64,000 nucleotides of DNA from UBA8190 sp003453695. GTDB taxonomy: Bacteria > Actinomycetota > Acidimicrobiia > Acidimicrobiales > UBA8190. The position numbers were made by a program, and so were the translations under genes. A model generated the notes under the pieces. It was given only the letters and a program-made list of their open reading frames with translations, was not told the origin of the DNA and made no database searches. The DNA lies in assembly GCA_036796975.1 (NCBI GenBank), contig DAIRBY010000011.1, positions 1-64,000 of the forward strand, read 5' to 3'. Shown here piece after piece: positions 42,921 through 51,860 of the stretch. Position 1 is the stretch's first letter, and each line of letters opens with the position of its first letter.

Positions 42921-44534
42921 GTGGCCAGACGGCGGGACCAGCTGTGGGGCTCGCCCCTGTCTCGACGCGACGTGCTGCGCTCGGGTGCGGCGGCGGCGGG
43001 TGCGTACGGGGCGTGGCGCCTGTTCGGGAGCTCCGGCGCCGCCGGCGACGGCGCGATGCGGTGGACCGAAGGCAGGCACAAGCTGCGCACGCCGGACTCG
43101 CTGCCCGATCCGTCGCGGCCGGCGGGCACGCCCGACGACCTGTGGCCCTTCGACCACGTCGTCGTCCTCATGATGGAGAACCATTCCTTCGACAACCTGC
43201 TCGGCGACCTCTCCCGCACCCGCCGGGACGTGGTCGGCCAATTCAGCTACGACACCCGTGCACCGATCTACACGAATCGAGATGCCAAGGGGAACGTGGT
43301 GGCTCCCTGGCACATCACGACGACGTGCCAACCGGGTGGCGTCGACCAGAGCTGGAACGTGAGCCACCGGTCGATGTTCTGGTCGTACGGCAACTCGCCC
43401 GAGACGAGCTACACCCAGGCCTACGACCCGGCCACGTTCGACTACTCGGCTCCGCTGTCGCAGGTTCCGCTCGCCCCGAGGACCATGCAGGGCTTCGTGA
43501 TCGCCAACGGCGGGACGCCACCCATGGGGTACTGGACGGCAGACGAGCTCCCCTTCACCCATTCCATGGCGCAGGCCTTCACCATCGCCAACTTCTGGTT
43601 CTGCTCGACGCCGTGCCAGACCTATCCCAACCGGCGCTTCCTCTACGCCGGCACCGCCTTCGGCGACATCTCCACCGACAACAGCACGATCTTCGACACC
43701 AGCACCGTGCCGCCCTCCATCGTGGGCCCACCGCCCAACGGCACCATTTTCGACCGCCTCAGTCAGTACGGCATCCCGTGGCGCAACTACTTCTACGACC
43801 TGCCCAACACGGGCATCATCCCCACCACGGTGCAGAAGTACCCGACGCACATCGTCCCGGTGGAGGAGTTCTTCGCCGACTGCGCGGCGGGGACACTGCC
43901 GGCGGTGAGCTTCGTCGACCCCGAGTCGGGGGTCCCCGGCGTGGCCGGGGGCGCCGTCGCCTCCCTGCCAGGGGTCCGGAATCTGCCCGGCGTGCAGAGC
44001 GCCAACGACTTCGTCCAGACCATCGACGGCGACCAGGAGTCACCTGCCGACATGGCGTACGGCGAGAATTTCGTGGCCCGGGTGGTGAACGCCGTGCTCG
44101 CCTCCCCGGCCTGGGAACGCACCCTGCTCATCTGGACGTTCGACGAGCACGGCGGCTACGCCGACCACATCCCGCCGCCGGCGGCCATCCCGCCCGACGG
44201 GATCGGCCCCCAGCTCGCCAAGGGCGACTTCGTGGGGGGCTATGACCTGTACGGACCCCGGGTGCCCGCCGTCGTGGTGTCCGCCTATGCCAGGCCCAGC
44301 TCGGTGTCGAACGTCGTCTACGACCACACCTCGGTCCTCGCCACCATCGAGGCCAAGTGGAACCTGCCGGCATGCACCTATCGCGACGCCAACGCCGCAA
44401 CCGTGCGCGACTGCCTGCAGACGACGGCGGCACTGCTCGACCCGCCCGTCCTGCCCGCCCCCGCCCCGGCCCTGCCCGGCGGGCTCCAGTGCTCGAGCCC
44501 GGTTCCGTCGGGCGTCGCACCGGCCGTGCCCTAG
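42921..44534 (+). CDS. Tat-exported phosphoesterase (phospholipase C/acid phosphatase family)
   Basis: The 537-residue precursor starts at GTG 42921 behind AGGAGG; the frame stays open upstream, but this start gives a canonical Tat signal (PLSRRDVLRSGAAAAGAYGA). The mature protein is of the phosphoesterase family PF04185: DHVVVLMMENHSFDNLLGDL, ANFWFCSTPCQTYPNRRFLY, PAVSFVDPESG and IWTFDEHGGYADHIPPP carry the metal-binding residues. It should hydrolyse phosphate esters of lipids or other substrates outside the cell. The PHO-box-like repeats upstream fit phosphate-starvation control. Confidence 0.9.
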   Translation: MARRRDQLWGSPLSRRDVLRSGAAAAGAYGAWRLFGSSGAAGDGAMRWTEGRHKLRTPDSLPDPSRPAGTPDDLWPFDHVVVLMMENHSFDNLLGDLSRTRRDVVGQFSYDTRAPIYTNRDAKGNVVAPWHITTTCQPGGVDQSWNVSHRSMFWSYGNSPETSYTQAYDPATFDYSAPLSQVPLAPRTMQGFVIANGGTPPMGYWTADELPFTHSMAQAFTIANFWFCSTPCQTYPNRRFLYAGTAFGDISTDNSTIFDTSTVPPSIVGPPPNGTIFDRLSQYGIPWRNYFYDLPNTGIIPTTVQKYPTHIVPVEEFFADCAAGTLPAVSFVDPESGVPGVAGGAVASLPGVRNLPGVQSANDFVQTIDGDQESPADMAYGENFVARVVNAVLASPAWERTLLIWTFDEHGGYADHIPPPAAIPPDGIGPQLAKGDFVGGYDLYGPRVPAVVVSAYARPSSVSNVVYDHTSVLATIEAKWNLPACTYRDANAATVRDCLQTTAALLDPPVLPAPAPALPGGLQCSSPVPSGVAPAVP

Positions 44535-44535
44535 G

Positions 44536-45387
44536 TCAGGGCTTCTCCAGCAGCTGGAGGTCCTCTTGGCCGAGGTGCAACTCGCCGGCGGCGCAGTTCT
44601 CCTCCAGATGGGCGAGCGACGAGGTACCGGGAATGGGCAGCATCACCGGCGAACGCTCGAGCAGCCAGGCCAGTGCCACCTGGGCCGGGGTGGCGCCGAC
44701 GCGCTCTGCGACCTGGCGCAACGGCCCGCCCTCCCGCAACAGCCGGCCACTGGCGATGGGGAACCAGGGGATGAAGCCGATGTCCTCGGCTTCGCAGTGA
44801 CGAAGCACGTCTTCGGCATGCCGGTCGGCCAGGTTGTAGAGGTTCTGGACGCTCACGACGGGGACGACCCGGCGGGCCGCCTCGATGTCAGACACCGAGA
44901 CCTCGGACAGCCCGACCTCGGCCACCTTCCCTTCTCGGCGTAGTTCAGCGAGCAGGCCGAACTGGTCCTCGGCTGGCACGGTCGGGTCGATGCGATGCAG
45001 CTGGAACAGGTCGATGCGCTCCACGCCGAGACGGCGCAGGCTCATCTCGCACTCCTGACGCAGGTACTCCGGGCGCCCGAGCGGGTGCCACCGGCCCGGC
45101 CCCGTGCGCAGGAGCCCCGCCTTGGTGGCGACCACCAGCCCGTCGTAGGGATGGAGCGCCTCGAAGAGCAGATCCTCGGCGACATAGGGCCCGTAGGAGT
45201 CGGCGGTGTCGAAGAAGTCGACGCCCAGCGACGCCGCCCGGCGGAGCACGTCGAGCGCCTGCGACCGGTCGGCGGGCGGGCCCCACACCCCTTTTCCCGG
45301 TAGCTGCATGGTCCCGTAGCCGAGACGGCGCACCTGCAGCGACCCGAGCGCGAACGTCCCGCTCGCTTCGACGGGGCGACCGCTCAC
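44536..45387 (-). CDS. Aldo/keto reductase
   Basis: The 283-residue (alpha/beta)8 barrel has LGYGTMQLPGKGVWG, GVDFFDTADSYGPYVAEDLL (catalytic Asp and Tyr), LVVATKAGLL (Lys), LFQLHRIDP (His) and a C-terminal NADPH-binding SSLAHLEENCAAGELHL. GTG at 45387 overlaps the stop of the TPP enzyme (GTGA). It is the third gene in the FAD oxidase-TPP enzyme-AKR operon and probably reduces an aldehyde. Confidence 0.92.
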   Translation of the reverse strand: MSGRPVEASGTFALGSLQVRRLGYGTMQLPGKGVWGPPADRSQALDVLRRAASLGVDFFDTADSYGPYVAEDLLFEALHPYDGLVVATKAGLLRTGPGRWHPLGRPEYLRQECEMSLRRLGVERIDLFQLHRIDPTVPAEDQFGLLAELRREGKVAEVGLSEVSVSDIEAARRVVPVVSVQNLYNLADRHAEDVLRHCEAEDIGFIPWFPIASGRLLREGGPLRQVAERVGATPAQVALAWLLERSPVMLPIPGTSSLAHLEENCAAGELHLGQEDLQLLEKP

Positions 45388-46940
45388 GTGGGACCTCCGA
45401 TCACCGCTTCGACCAGCGCGGGCCCGGGCTCGTCGAGGGCCCGCCGCAGATGGTCGGCGAACTCCTCGCTGGTGGTGGACCGCCAGGCGGGGACGCCCAT
45501 ACCCCGGGCCAGGGCCACGAAATCGAGTGCCGGAGGGGCCAGCTGCAGCACCCGGTTGGCACGCTCGCCACCGGCTCCGGCGCCCACCCGGCCCAGCTCC
45601 ATGGCCAAGATGGCATACGAACGGTTGGCGTAGACGACGGTGGTCACGTCGAGACCTTCTCGGGCCTGGGTCCACAGTGACTGGAGCGTGTACATGGCGC
45701 TGCCGTCGGCCTCGAGGCACAGCACCTTGCGGTCGGGACAGGCGACGGCTGCCCCGGTGGCGACGGGCATGCCCTGGCCGATGGCCCCCCCGGTCAACGT
45801 GAGCCAGGTGTGCGGCGGGCAGCCTGCAGTGGCGCCGGGGACGAAGATGCCGGCGGTGTTGGCTTCGTCGGAGACCACCGCCCCCTCCGGGAGCAGGGCG
45901 CCGATCACCACCGCCGCCGACTGGGCGTCGAGCGGACCGCTTGGCACCTCGGGACGTGACGGCGGCTGGCGCGTCACCGAGGCGGGCGCGCCCAGGGCGT
46001 CGGCCAGCGCTTCCAGCGCCGCCACCACGTCGTCGCGCGCCGAGGCCAGCACATGGACCTCGCATCCGTCGGGGACGAGGTCGCTGGGTTTGTCCGGATA
46101 GGCGAAGAACGACGCCGGGGCGACCGTGCCGGCCAGCACGAGGTGGCGCGTTCCCTGCAGTTGCATGGCGGTGAGCTCGGCCAGATAGGCGAGGCGCTCC
46201 ACGACCGGCCGGCCCGCGCCCCGTTCGTGCACGGCCGGGAAGGTCTCGGCCAGGAGCCGGGCACCGCTGTCCTCGGCGACGCGCGCCGCCGCCACCAGGC
46301 CGCGCTCGCCCATGGCCGGCCCGCCCAGGAGCAGCACCGAGGGCTCGCCGGTCTGCAGGGTCTTGGCCAGCTGGTCCACCACCTCGACGGGCACCGTCGC
46401 CGGCGGAGGCGCCATGGGCAGCGGCCCGGCGGGCGGGGCCGCCTCGTTCCACGACACGTCGGCGGGGACCACGAGCGTCGCCACCCCACCGGGAGCGGTG
46501 CGGGCCTGCACCACCGCTTCGGCACCGTCGGCGGGAAGGGTCCGGCCCGAGGTGCTCGAGCGGTACCAGACCGACACGGGCCGGGCCAGGCTGGCGATGT
46601 CGCTCTGCAGGGGGGCGTCGTAGGCCTGGTGGTAGGTGGCGTGGTCGCCCACCACGTTCACGACGGGGGTGTGGGCGCGCCGGGCGTTGTGGAGATTGGC
46701 GATGCCGTTGGCGAGGCCCGGGCCCAGGTGCAGCAGCGTGGCGGCGGGCTTGCCCGCCATGCGTCCGTAGCCGTCGGCGGCGCCGGTGGCGACGCCTTCG
46801 TACAGCGCCAGCACGGCGCGCATCTCCGGCACCTCGTCGAGAGCGGCCACGAAGTGCATCTCCGAGGTGCCGGGGTTGGTGAAGCACACGTCGACCCCGC
46901 AGGAGACGAGCGTGCGGATGAGTGATTGGGCGCCGTTCAC
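45384..46940 (-). CDS. Thiamine-diphosphate enzyme (acetolactate synthase/benzoylformate decarboxylase family)
   Basis: The 518-residue product has the three-domain ThDP layout: VCFTNPGTSEMHFVAALDEV and ALYEGVATGAADGYGRMAGK with the cofactor-activating Glu at the N-terminus, a central domain (about 185-315), and the C-terminal ThDP/Mg motif CLEADGSAMYTLQSL followed by VVYANRSYAIL. It resembles decarboxylases acting on 2-oxo acids as much as acetolactate synthase, and no small regulatory subunit is nearby. GTG at 46940 lies 18 nt after the FAD oxidase stop. The operon suggests decarboxylation of a 2-oxo acid to an aldehyde. Confidence 0.9.
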   Translation of the reverse strand: MNGAQSLIRTLVSCGVDVCFTNPGTSEMHFVAALDEVPEMRAVLALYEGVATGAADGYGRMAGKPAATLLHLGPGLANGIANLHNARRAHTPVVNVVGDHATYHQAYDAPLQSDIASLARPVSVWYRSSTSGRTLPADGAEAVVQARTAPGGVATLVVPADVSWNEAAPPAGPLPMAPPPATVPVEVVDQLAKTLQTGEPSVLLLGGPAMGERGLVAAARVAEDSGARLLAETFPAVHERGAGRPVVERLAYLAELTAMQLQGTRHLVLAGTVAPASFFAYPDKPSDLVPDGCEVHVLASARDDVVAALEALADALGAPASVTRQPPSRPEVPSGPLDAQSAAVVIGALLPEGAVVSDEANTAGIFVPGATAGCPPHTWLTLTGGAIGQGMPVATGAAVACPDRKVLCLEADGSAMYTLQSLWTQAREGLDVTTVVYANRSYAILAMELGRVGAGAGGERANRVLQLAPPALDFVALARGMGVPAWRSTTSEEFADHLRRALDEPGPALVEAVIGGPT

Positions 46941-46958
46941 GAGTGCACGTCCAGGTCG

Positions 46959-48332
46959 TCAGTCGAAGATCTTGCCCGGGTTCAAGATGCCCTTCGGGTC
47001 GAAGGCCGACTTGATACGGCGCATGAGGGCGATCTTGGCCGGGTCCTCGAGCTCCAGGAAGTAACGCTTCTTGTCCGTCCCCACGCCGTGCTCGCCGGTG
47101 ATGGCGCCGCCCACGGCCACGCCGGCGGCGAAGATGACGTCGAGGAGCCGTTGGCGGCGGGCGGGATCGGGCTGGAAGACCGAGAGGTGCACGTTGCCGT
47201 CGCCCACGTGCCCGCATCCGGTCACGAGTGACTGGTGCTCCTCGGCGAAGCTGGCCACCCGGGCGAGAAAGCTGGGGATCACCGCCCGCGGGACCACCAC
47301 GTCCACGATGTCGTCGGCGCCTGAGGCCTTGGCCACGAAGAAGGCCCGCTCGCGTGCCGAGATGAGCTGCGCTCCGGCCTGGGGCGGGAGCACGTAGACG
47401 TCGACGGCACCGAGCTGCGACAGCAGCTCTCCCACGGCGGCCACGTCCCCGTCCAAGCGGTCCTCGTGCGACGACTCCAGCACCACCACCAGATAGGCGG
47501 TGGCCTTGGCCTGCACGTCGGCCGGGATGCCGAGGTCGAGGCCGGCGGCACCGGTGATGCCCGCCATGACCAGCGCGTCCACGTACTCCAAGATGCGCGG
47601 CCCGATCCCGCTGTGCACCAGGCGCGGCACGGCCCGGGTCACCTCGTCGACGGTGGTGAACGGGGCGAGGACGGTGGCGGCCAGCGGCGGGCGGGGGTAG
47701 AGCTTCAACGTGGCCTCGGTGACGAGCGCCAACGTGCCCTCCGAACCGACGATGAGCTGGGTCAGGTCGTAGCCGGTGGCGGACTTCACGAACTTTCCGC
47801 CGGTGCGGATCACCTGCCCGCCGGCCAGCACCGCTTCGAGCCCGAGCACCTGGTGTCGCGTCACCCCGTACTTGATGGCCCGCATGCCGCCGGCGTTGGT
47901 GGCCACGTTGCCACCCAGCGAGGCGCTCGCCTCGCCGGGGAACACCGGGTACACGAGGCCCACCCCGGCTGTCGCCTCGTCCAGCTGGGCGAGGGTGGCG
48001 CCCGGCTCCACCACGGCGACGTGGTTGTCGGTGTCGAGCTCCTTGATGGCGTGCATGCGCTCGAAGGACACCACGACGGCGTCGGGCGTGGGCACGGCGG
48101 CGCCGGACAAGCCGGTGCCGCTCCCCCTGGCGACGACGGGCACGCGCTCGTCGTCGGCCACGCGCAGGATCTCCGACACCTCGGCCGTCGAGCCCGGCTT
48201 CACCACGGCTGCCGGCACGACCGGCACCGCCGTCAGCGACTCGTCGTGGCTGTAGTCCTCCGACACGTCGTCGCCGGCTACGGCGTTGTCGGGCCCGACG
48301 ATCTCGGCGAACAGTCCGACGATGTCCCCCAT
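46959..48332 (-). CDS. FAD-linked 2-hydroxyacid oxidase/dehydrogenase (GlcD-like)
   Basis: The 457-residue protein has a PCMH-type FAD domain (VPVVARGSGTGLSGAAVPTP, PGEASASLGGNVATNAGGMR, KSATGYDLTQLIVGSEGTLA) and a FAD-oxidase C-terminal domain (GCGHVGDGNVHLSVFQPD, GAITGEHGVGTDKKRYF). This is the D-lactate/glycolate/2-hydroxyglutarate dehydrogenase family. ATG at 48332 follows GGGAGGGAG, and TAGCGT (48366-48361) is a likely -10 box. It heads the operon with the ThDP enzyme and AKR. Confidence 0.92.
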   Translation of the reverse strand: MGDIVGLFAEIVGPDNAVAGDDVSEDYSHDESLTAVPVVPAAVVKPGSTAEVSEILRVADDERVPVVARGSGTGLSGAAVPTPDAVVVSFERMHAIKELDTDNHVAVVEPGATLAQLDEATAGVGLVYPVFPGEASASLGGNVATNAGGMRAIKYGVTRHQVLGLEAVLAGGQVIRTGGKFVKSATGYDLTQLIVGSEGTLALVTEATLKLYPRPPLAATVLAPFTTVDEVTRAVPRLVHSGIGPRILEYVDALVMAGITGAAGLDLGIPADVQAKATAYLVVVLESSHEDRLDGDVAAVGELLSQLGAVDVYVLPPQAGAQLISARERAFFVAKASGADDIVDVVVPRAVIPSFLARVASFAEEHQSLVTGCGHVGDGNVHLSVFQPDPARRQRLLDVIFAAGVAVGGAITGEHGVGTDKKRYFLELEDPAKIALMRRIKSAFDPKGILNPGKIFD

Positions 48333-48549
48333 GTCTCCCTCCCGCCGAGGCCGTATTCCCACGCTAGTGCGCCGCGCCGTGACCGATTCGTGCCCGGGAG
48401 GTGACGCGGACGGGGCAGATGGGCAGGTAGTGGGCCCGACACCCGCAACGCTGCCCGGGCGCCGTCCACAGGGCGCCGTGGCGACGTGACCGGGGGGCAG
48501 GGTGCCCCGCTTGGATGAAGCTCCGAGGGACTGAAAGAGTGTTCGCCAC

Positions 48550-49722
48550 ATGAACTGGGTCGACTGGGTCCTGCTCGTCCTGGTGGCGGCGGCTGGGGTG
48601 CACGGCCTTCGGCTCGGGGCGGCCATGCAGGTGCTGTCCTTCGGGGGCTTCTGGCTGGGGCTGTTCCTCGGCGCCCTGTTGGCCCCGGTGTTCCTGCACA
48701 GCCTGCACGGCACGCTGAGCAAGACGCTCGTGGCGGCCGTGATCATGTTCGGCTTGGCGGGCCTGCTCGGCGGGCTGGGCCGGGTGCTGGGCGGTCATTC
48801 GAGCGTGGCGTTGCAACGGCTCCAGCTCGGCCCGGTGGACTCCGGCTTCGGAGCGGTGGTGGCGGTGGTGGCCACCCTGATCGCCGCCTGGCTGGTGGCG
48901 AGCATCGTGGTGAACAGCCGCTACACGAGCTTCGACTCCGCCCTGCGCAACTCACGCATCCTGCGCTCGCTCGACAGCATCATGCCGGCACCACCGCAGG
49001 TGTTCGCCCGCATCGAGTCGTTCCTCGCCACTGAAGGCTTCCCGGTCGTGTTCACCGGACTGCCCCCCTCTGCGGTGGGCCCCGTCACCTTGCCCACCGA
49101 CGCCGCCGTGCGCTCCGCCGTGGTGGCGGCGAGCCCGTCCACGGTGCAGGTCGCCGGAGAAGGCTGCGGGGTCATTCAAGAAGGGTCGGGCTTCGTGGTC
49201 AGCCCTGACTACGTGGTGACCAACGCCCACGTGGTGGCCGGCATCTCCCGTCCGGCCGTCCTCGACTCCAAAGGGCGCCACGAGGCCACCCCCGTCCTGT
49301 TCGACCCGGAGCTCGACATCGCCGAGCTGTACGTGCCGGGGCTGCCCGACCCACCGGCCAACCTCGACACCGGGCTCGTGAGCAGGGGAGCCACCGGGGC
49401 AGTACTCGGCTACCCCGAGGGTGGCCCCTTCCAGTACGGGGCGGCGGCGGTGCAGGCGGTCTTCCAAGCGACCGGTCTCGACATCTATGGGACGTCCCAG
49501 ACGGTGCGCACCGTGTACCAGCTGTCCGCCACGGTGCAGCCCGGCAACTCGGGCGGCCCCCTCGTGCAGCCCGACGGGCGCGTGGTGGGCGTGGTCTTCG
49601 CCCGCTCCACCACCGACGCCAATGTCGGTTACGCCCTGGCCATGCCCAAAGTCGTCCAGGACATCAACACCGCCGACCACAAGACCACGGCGACGTCGAC
49701 GGGCGGCTGCGTCAACGGCTGA
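48550..49722 (+). CDS. MarP-like membrane serine protease
   Basis: The 390-residue protein has four N-terminal helices of the CvpA type (residues 5-120) and an extracytoplasmic trypsin-like domain (about 180-375) with VVTNAHVVAG (His), DPELDIAELYV (Asp) and VQPGNSGGPLVQPDGRVVG (Ser). It matches mycobacterial MarP (Rv3671c), a periplasmic protease needed for acid and oxidative stress resistance. Two cysteines (EGCGVIQ and the C-terminal TGGCVNG) may form a disulfide. No Shine-Dalgarno is evident before ATG 48550. Confidence 0.92.
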   Translation: MNWVDWVLLVLVAAAGVHGLRLGAAMQVLSFGGFWLGLFLGALLAPVFLHSLHGTLSKTLVAAVIMFGLAGLLGGLGRVLGGHSSVALQRLQLGPVDSGFGAVVAVVATLIAAWLVASIVVNSRYTSFDSALRNSRILRSLDSIMPAPPQVFARIESFLATEGFPVVFTGLPPSAVGPVTLPTDAAVRSAVVAASPSTVQVAGEGCGVIQEGSGFVVSPDYVVTNAHVVAGISRPAVLDSKGRHEATPVLFDPELDIAELYVPGLPDPPANLDTGLVSRGATGAVLGYPEGGPFQYGAAAVQAVFQATGLDIYGTSQTVRTVYQLSATVQPGNSGGPLVQPDGRVVGVVFARSTTDANVGYALAMPKVVQDINTADHKTTATSTGGCVNG

Positions 49723-49859
49723 TCGGACGGTGGCCGACCCGGTGGCCGGACCGGGGAGACTGACTGGGGTGACCGACCGTGTCCGACCGGGGTGACCGCC
49801 GGCTCGTCGTCGTCCGACCGACGGGAGCACGTCGACGGGAGCAAGTAGAAAGGTGGACC

Positions 49860-51860
49860 GTGGGCCTGCGCATCGAGGATTACGGGATCATCGGCGACAC
49901 CCACACCGCCGCCCTGGTGGGCAGGAACGGTTCCATCGACTGGCTGTGCCTGCCTCGTTTCGACTCCGACGCCTGCTTTGCCAGCCTGCTCGGCGACGAG
50001 TCGAACGGCTACTGGAAGATCGCACCGGCCGGTACCGTTCGTCGCACCTCCCGCCACTACCACGTCGACACCCTCGTACTCGAGACGGAGTTCGAGACCG
50101 ACACGGGCACGGTCTCCATCACCGACTGCATGCCGATCCGCGAGGACGACCCGCAAATCGTGCGGGTGGTGCGGGGGGTCTCCGGATCGGTGGACATGCG
50201 CATGGACCTCGTCATCCGCTTCGGCTACGGGAGCCGCATCCCCTGGGTCCGGCGCGTCGGCTCCCTGCTGTGTGCCATCGCCGGCCCCGACGGGCTGGCC
50301 CTGTGGACCCCGGTGGAGGCCAGGGGCGAGGACATGACCACCGTGGCCGACTTCACCGTGGTGGCCGGTCAGACCACACCGTTCGTCCTCACATGGTTCC
50401 CCTCCCACCAGGCCGCCCCCCGCCCCATCGACGCCCGTTACGCGGTGGAGGACACCAAGATGTTCTGGGCGGATTGGGTCTCGGACTTCACTTTCGACGG
50501 CCCCTGGCGCGACGCCGTGCTCCGATCGCTCATCACGTTGAAGGCGCTCACCTATCGTCCCACTGGCGGGATCGTGGCGGCGGCCACCACCTCGCTGCCG
50601 GAGACGGTGGGTGGGGTGCGCAACTGGGACTACCGCTACTGCTGGCTGCGCGACGCCACCTTGACTCTGGCTGCGCTGCTGCAGGGAGGCTTCCACGAGG
50701 AGGCGCTCGACTGGCGCGACTGGCTGCTGCGGGCCGTGGCCGGCAACCCCGACGCCATGCAGATCATGTACGGCGCCGGTGGCGAGCGCCGTCTCGACGA
50801 GTGGGAGGTCCCCTGGCTGTCGGGCTACGAAGGGTCGAAGCCGGTCCGGGTGGGGAACGCCGCCTCGGGACAGTTCCAGCTGGACGTGTACGGCGAGGTC
50901 CTCGCCGCCCTTTTCCACTCGTGCGAGCTCGGAGACCGCCTGTCGGGCTCGGCATGGGACCTGCAGCACGTCCTCGTCGACTTCGTGTCCAAGCACTGGA
51001 CCGAGCCCGACGACGGCATCTGGGAGGTGCGGGGCCCGCGTCGCCATTTCACCCACTCCAAGGTCATGGCCTGGGTGGCGGTGGACCGAGCCTTGCGCAT
51101 CGCCGAGAGCGAAGGGCTACCCGCACCGGTGGCGGACTGGAAGGCGCTGCGGGACAAGATGCACGCCGAGATCCTGGAGAAGGGCTTCAACGCGAAGCGG
51201 GGCGCCTTCACCCAGTACTACGGCGGGGACGAGCTCGACGCCAGCCTGCTCATGATCCCCCTGTTCGGCTTCCTCCCGGCCACCGACCCCCGGATGGTGA
51301 GCACCATCGAAGCCATCCAGCGCGAGCTCACCGAGGACGGGTTTGTGCTCAGGTACAAGGCCGAGGACGCCCACGCCGTCGACGGCCTCGCAGGCCACGA
51401 GGGGGCCTTTCTGGCGTGTTCGTTCTGGATGGCCGACTGTCTGCACCTGATCGGCCGTAGCGAGGAGGCCACCGAGCTCTTCGAACGCCTGATCGCCTTG
51501 CGCAACGACCTCGGGCTCCTGGCCGAGGAATACGACGCCCGCCTGGACCGTCAGGTGGGGAACTTCCCGCAGGCCTTCTCGCACGTCTCGCTCGTGAACA
51601 GTGCCTACAACCTGAGCGGTCAGGCCCGGACCGCCTACGACACCTCCGCCACGGATGCGATGCGTCGACGGCGCCGGTGGCGTCCCAGCACGCGCTCGTG
51701 GCGAGGGCACCCTGTCACCGGGCACGACGTACACGACCCGCGCTCCAGCGGGCCACCCAGGAGAGTCCTGAGCCCCGACCGGCCGTCGAGGCCCGACGCG
51801 CCCGACGCGCCCGACGCGCCCGATGCCGGAGACGGTAAGACAAGGAGGACGAGGCGATGA
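49860..51860 (+). CDS. GH15 glycoside hydrolase (trehalase/glucoamylase type)
   Basis: The 666-residue protein has an N-terminal beta-sandwich (IEDYGIIGDTHTAALVGRNG, IDWLCLPRFDSDACFASLLG) and a GH15 (alpha/alpha)6 barrel (VGGVRNWDYRYCWLRDATLT, SGQFQLDVYGEVLAALFHS, GHEGAFLACSFWMADCLHL with a catalytic Glu, VGNFPQAFSHVSLVNSAYNL). Mycobacterial relatives are trehalases. A 75-residue basic tail ends with repeated PDA units. GTG at 49860 follows AAAGGTGG. The stop overlaps the glucose dehydrogenase start (ATGA), which supports a glucose-releasing function and shows the tail is coding. Confidence 0.9.
   Translation: MGLRIEDYGIIGDTHTAALVGRNGSIDWLCLPRFDSDACFASLLGDESNGYWKIAPAGTVRRTSRHYHVDTLVLETEFETDTGTVSITDCMPIREDDPQIVRVVRGVSGSVDMRMDLVIRFGYGSRIPWVRRVGSLLCAIAGPDGLALWTPVEARGEDMTTVADFTVVAGQTTPFVLTWFPSHQAAPRPIDARYAVEDTKMFWADWVSDFTFDGPWRDAVLRSLITLKALTYRPTGGIVAAATTSLPETVGGVRNWDYRYCWLRDATLTLAALLQGGFHEEALDWRDWLLRAVAGNPDAMQIMYGAGGERRLDEWEVPWLSGYEGSKPVRVGNAASGQFQLDVYGEVLAALFHSCELGDRLSGSAWDLQHVLVDFVSKHWTEPDDGIWEVRGPRRHFTHSKVMAWVAVDRALRIAESEGLPAPVADWKALRDKMHAEILEKGFNAKRGAFTQYYGGDELDASLLMIPLFGFLPATDPRMVSTIEAIQRELTEDGFVLRYKAEDAHAVDGLAGHEGAFLACSFWMADCLHLIGRSEEATELFERLIALRNDLGLLAEEYDARLDRQVGNFPQAFSHVSLVNSAYNLSGQARTAYDTSATDAMRRRRRWRPSTRSWRGHPVTGHDVHDPRSSGPPRRVLSPDRPSRPDAPDAPDAPDAGDGKTRRTRR

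Noticed and set aside
45388..47217. Long minus-strand open frame upstream of the aldo/keto reductase
   Set aside because: It is an out-of-frame shadow of the ThDP enzyme gene, typical of high-GC third-position bias; the reductase starts at GTG 45387.
49723..49859. Small ORF in the GACCGG-rich gap before the GH15 gene
   Set aside because: Frames are short and made of degenerate GGTGACCG repeats with no ribosome site; the gap seems to hold only the GH15 ribosome site.
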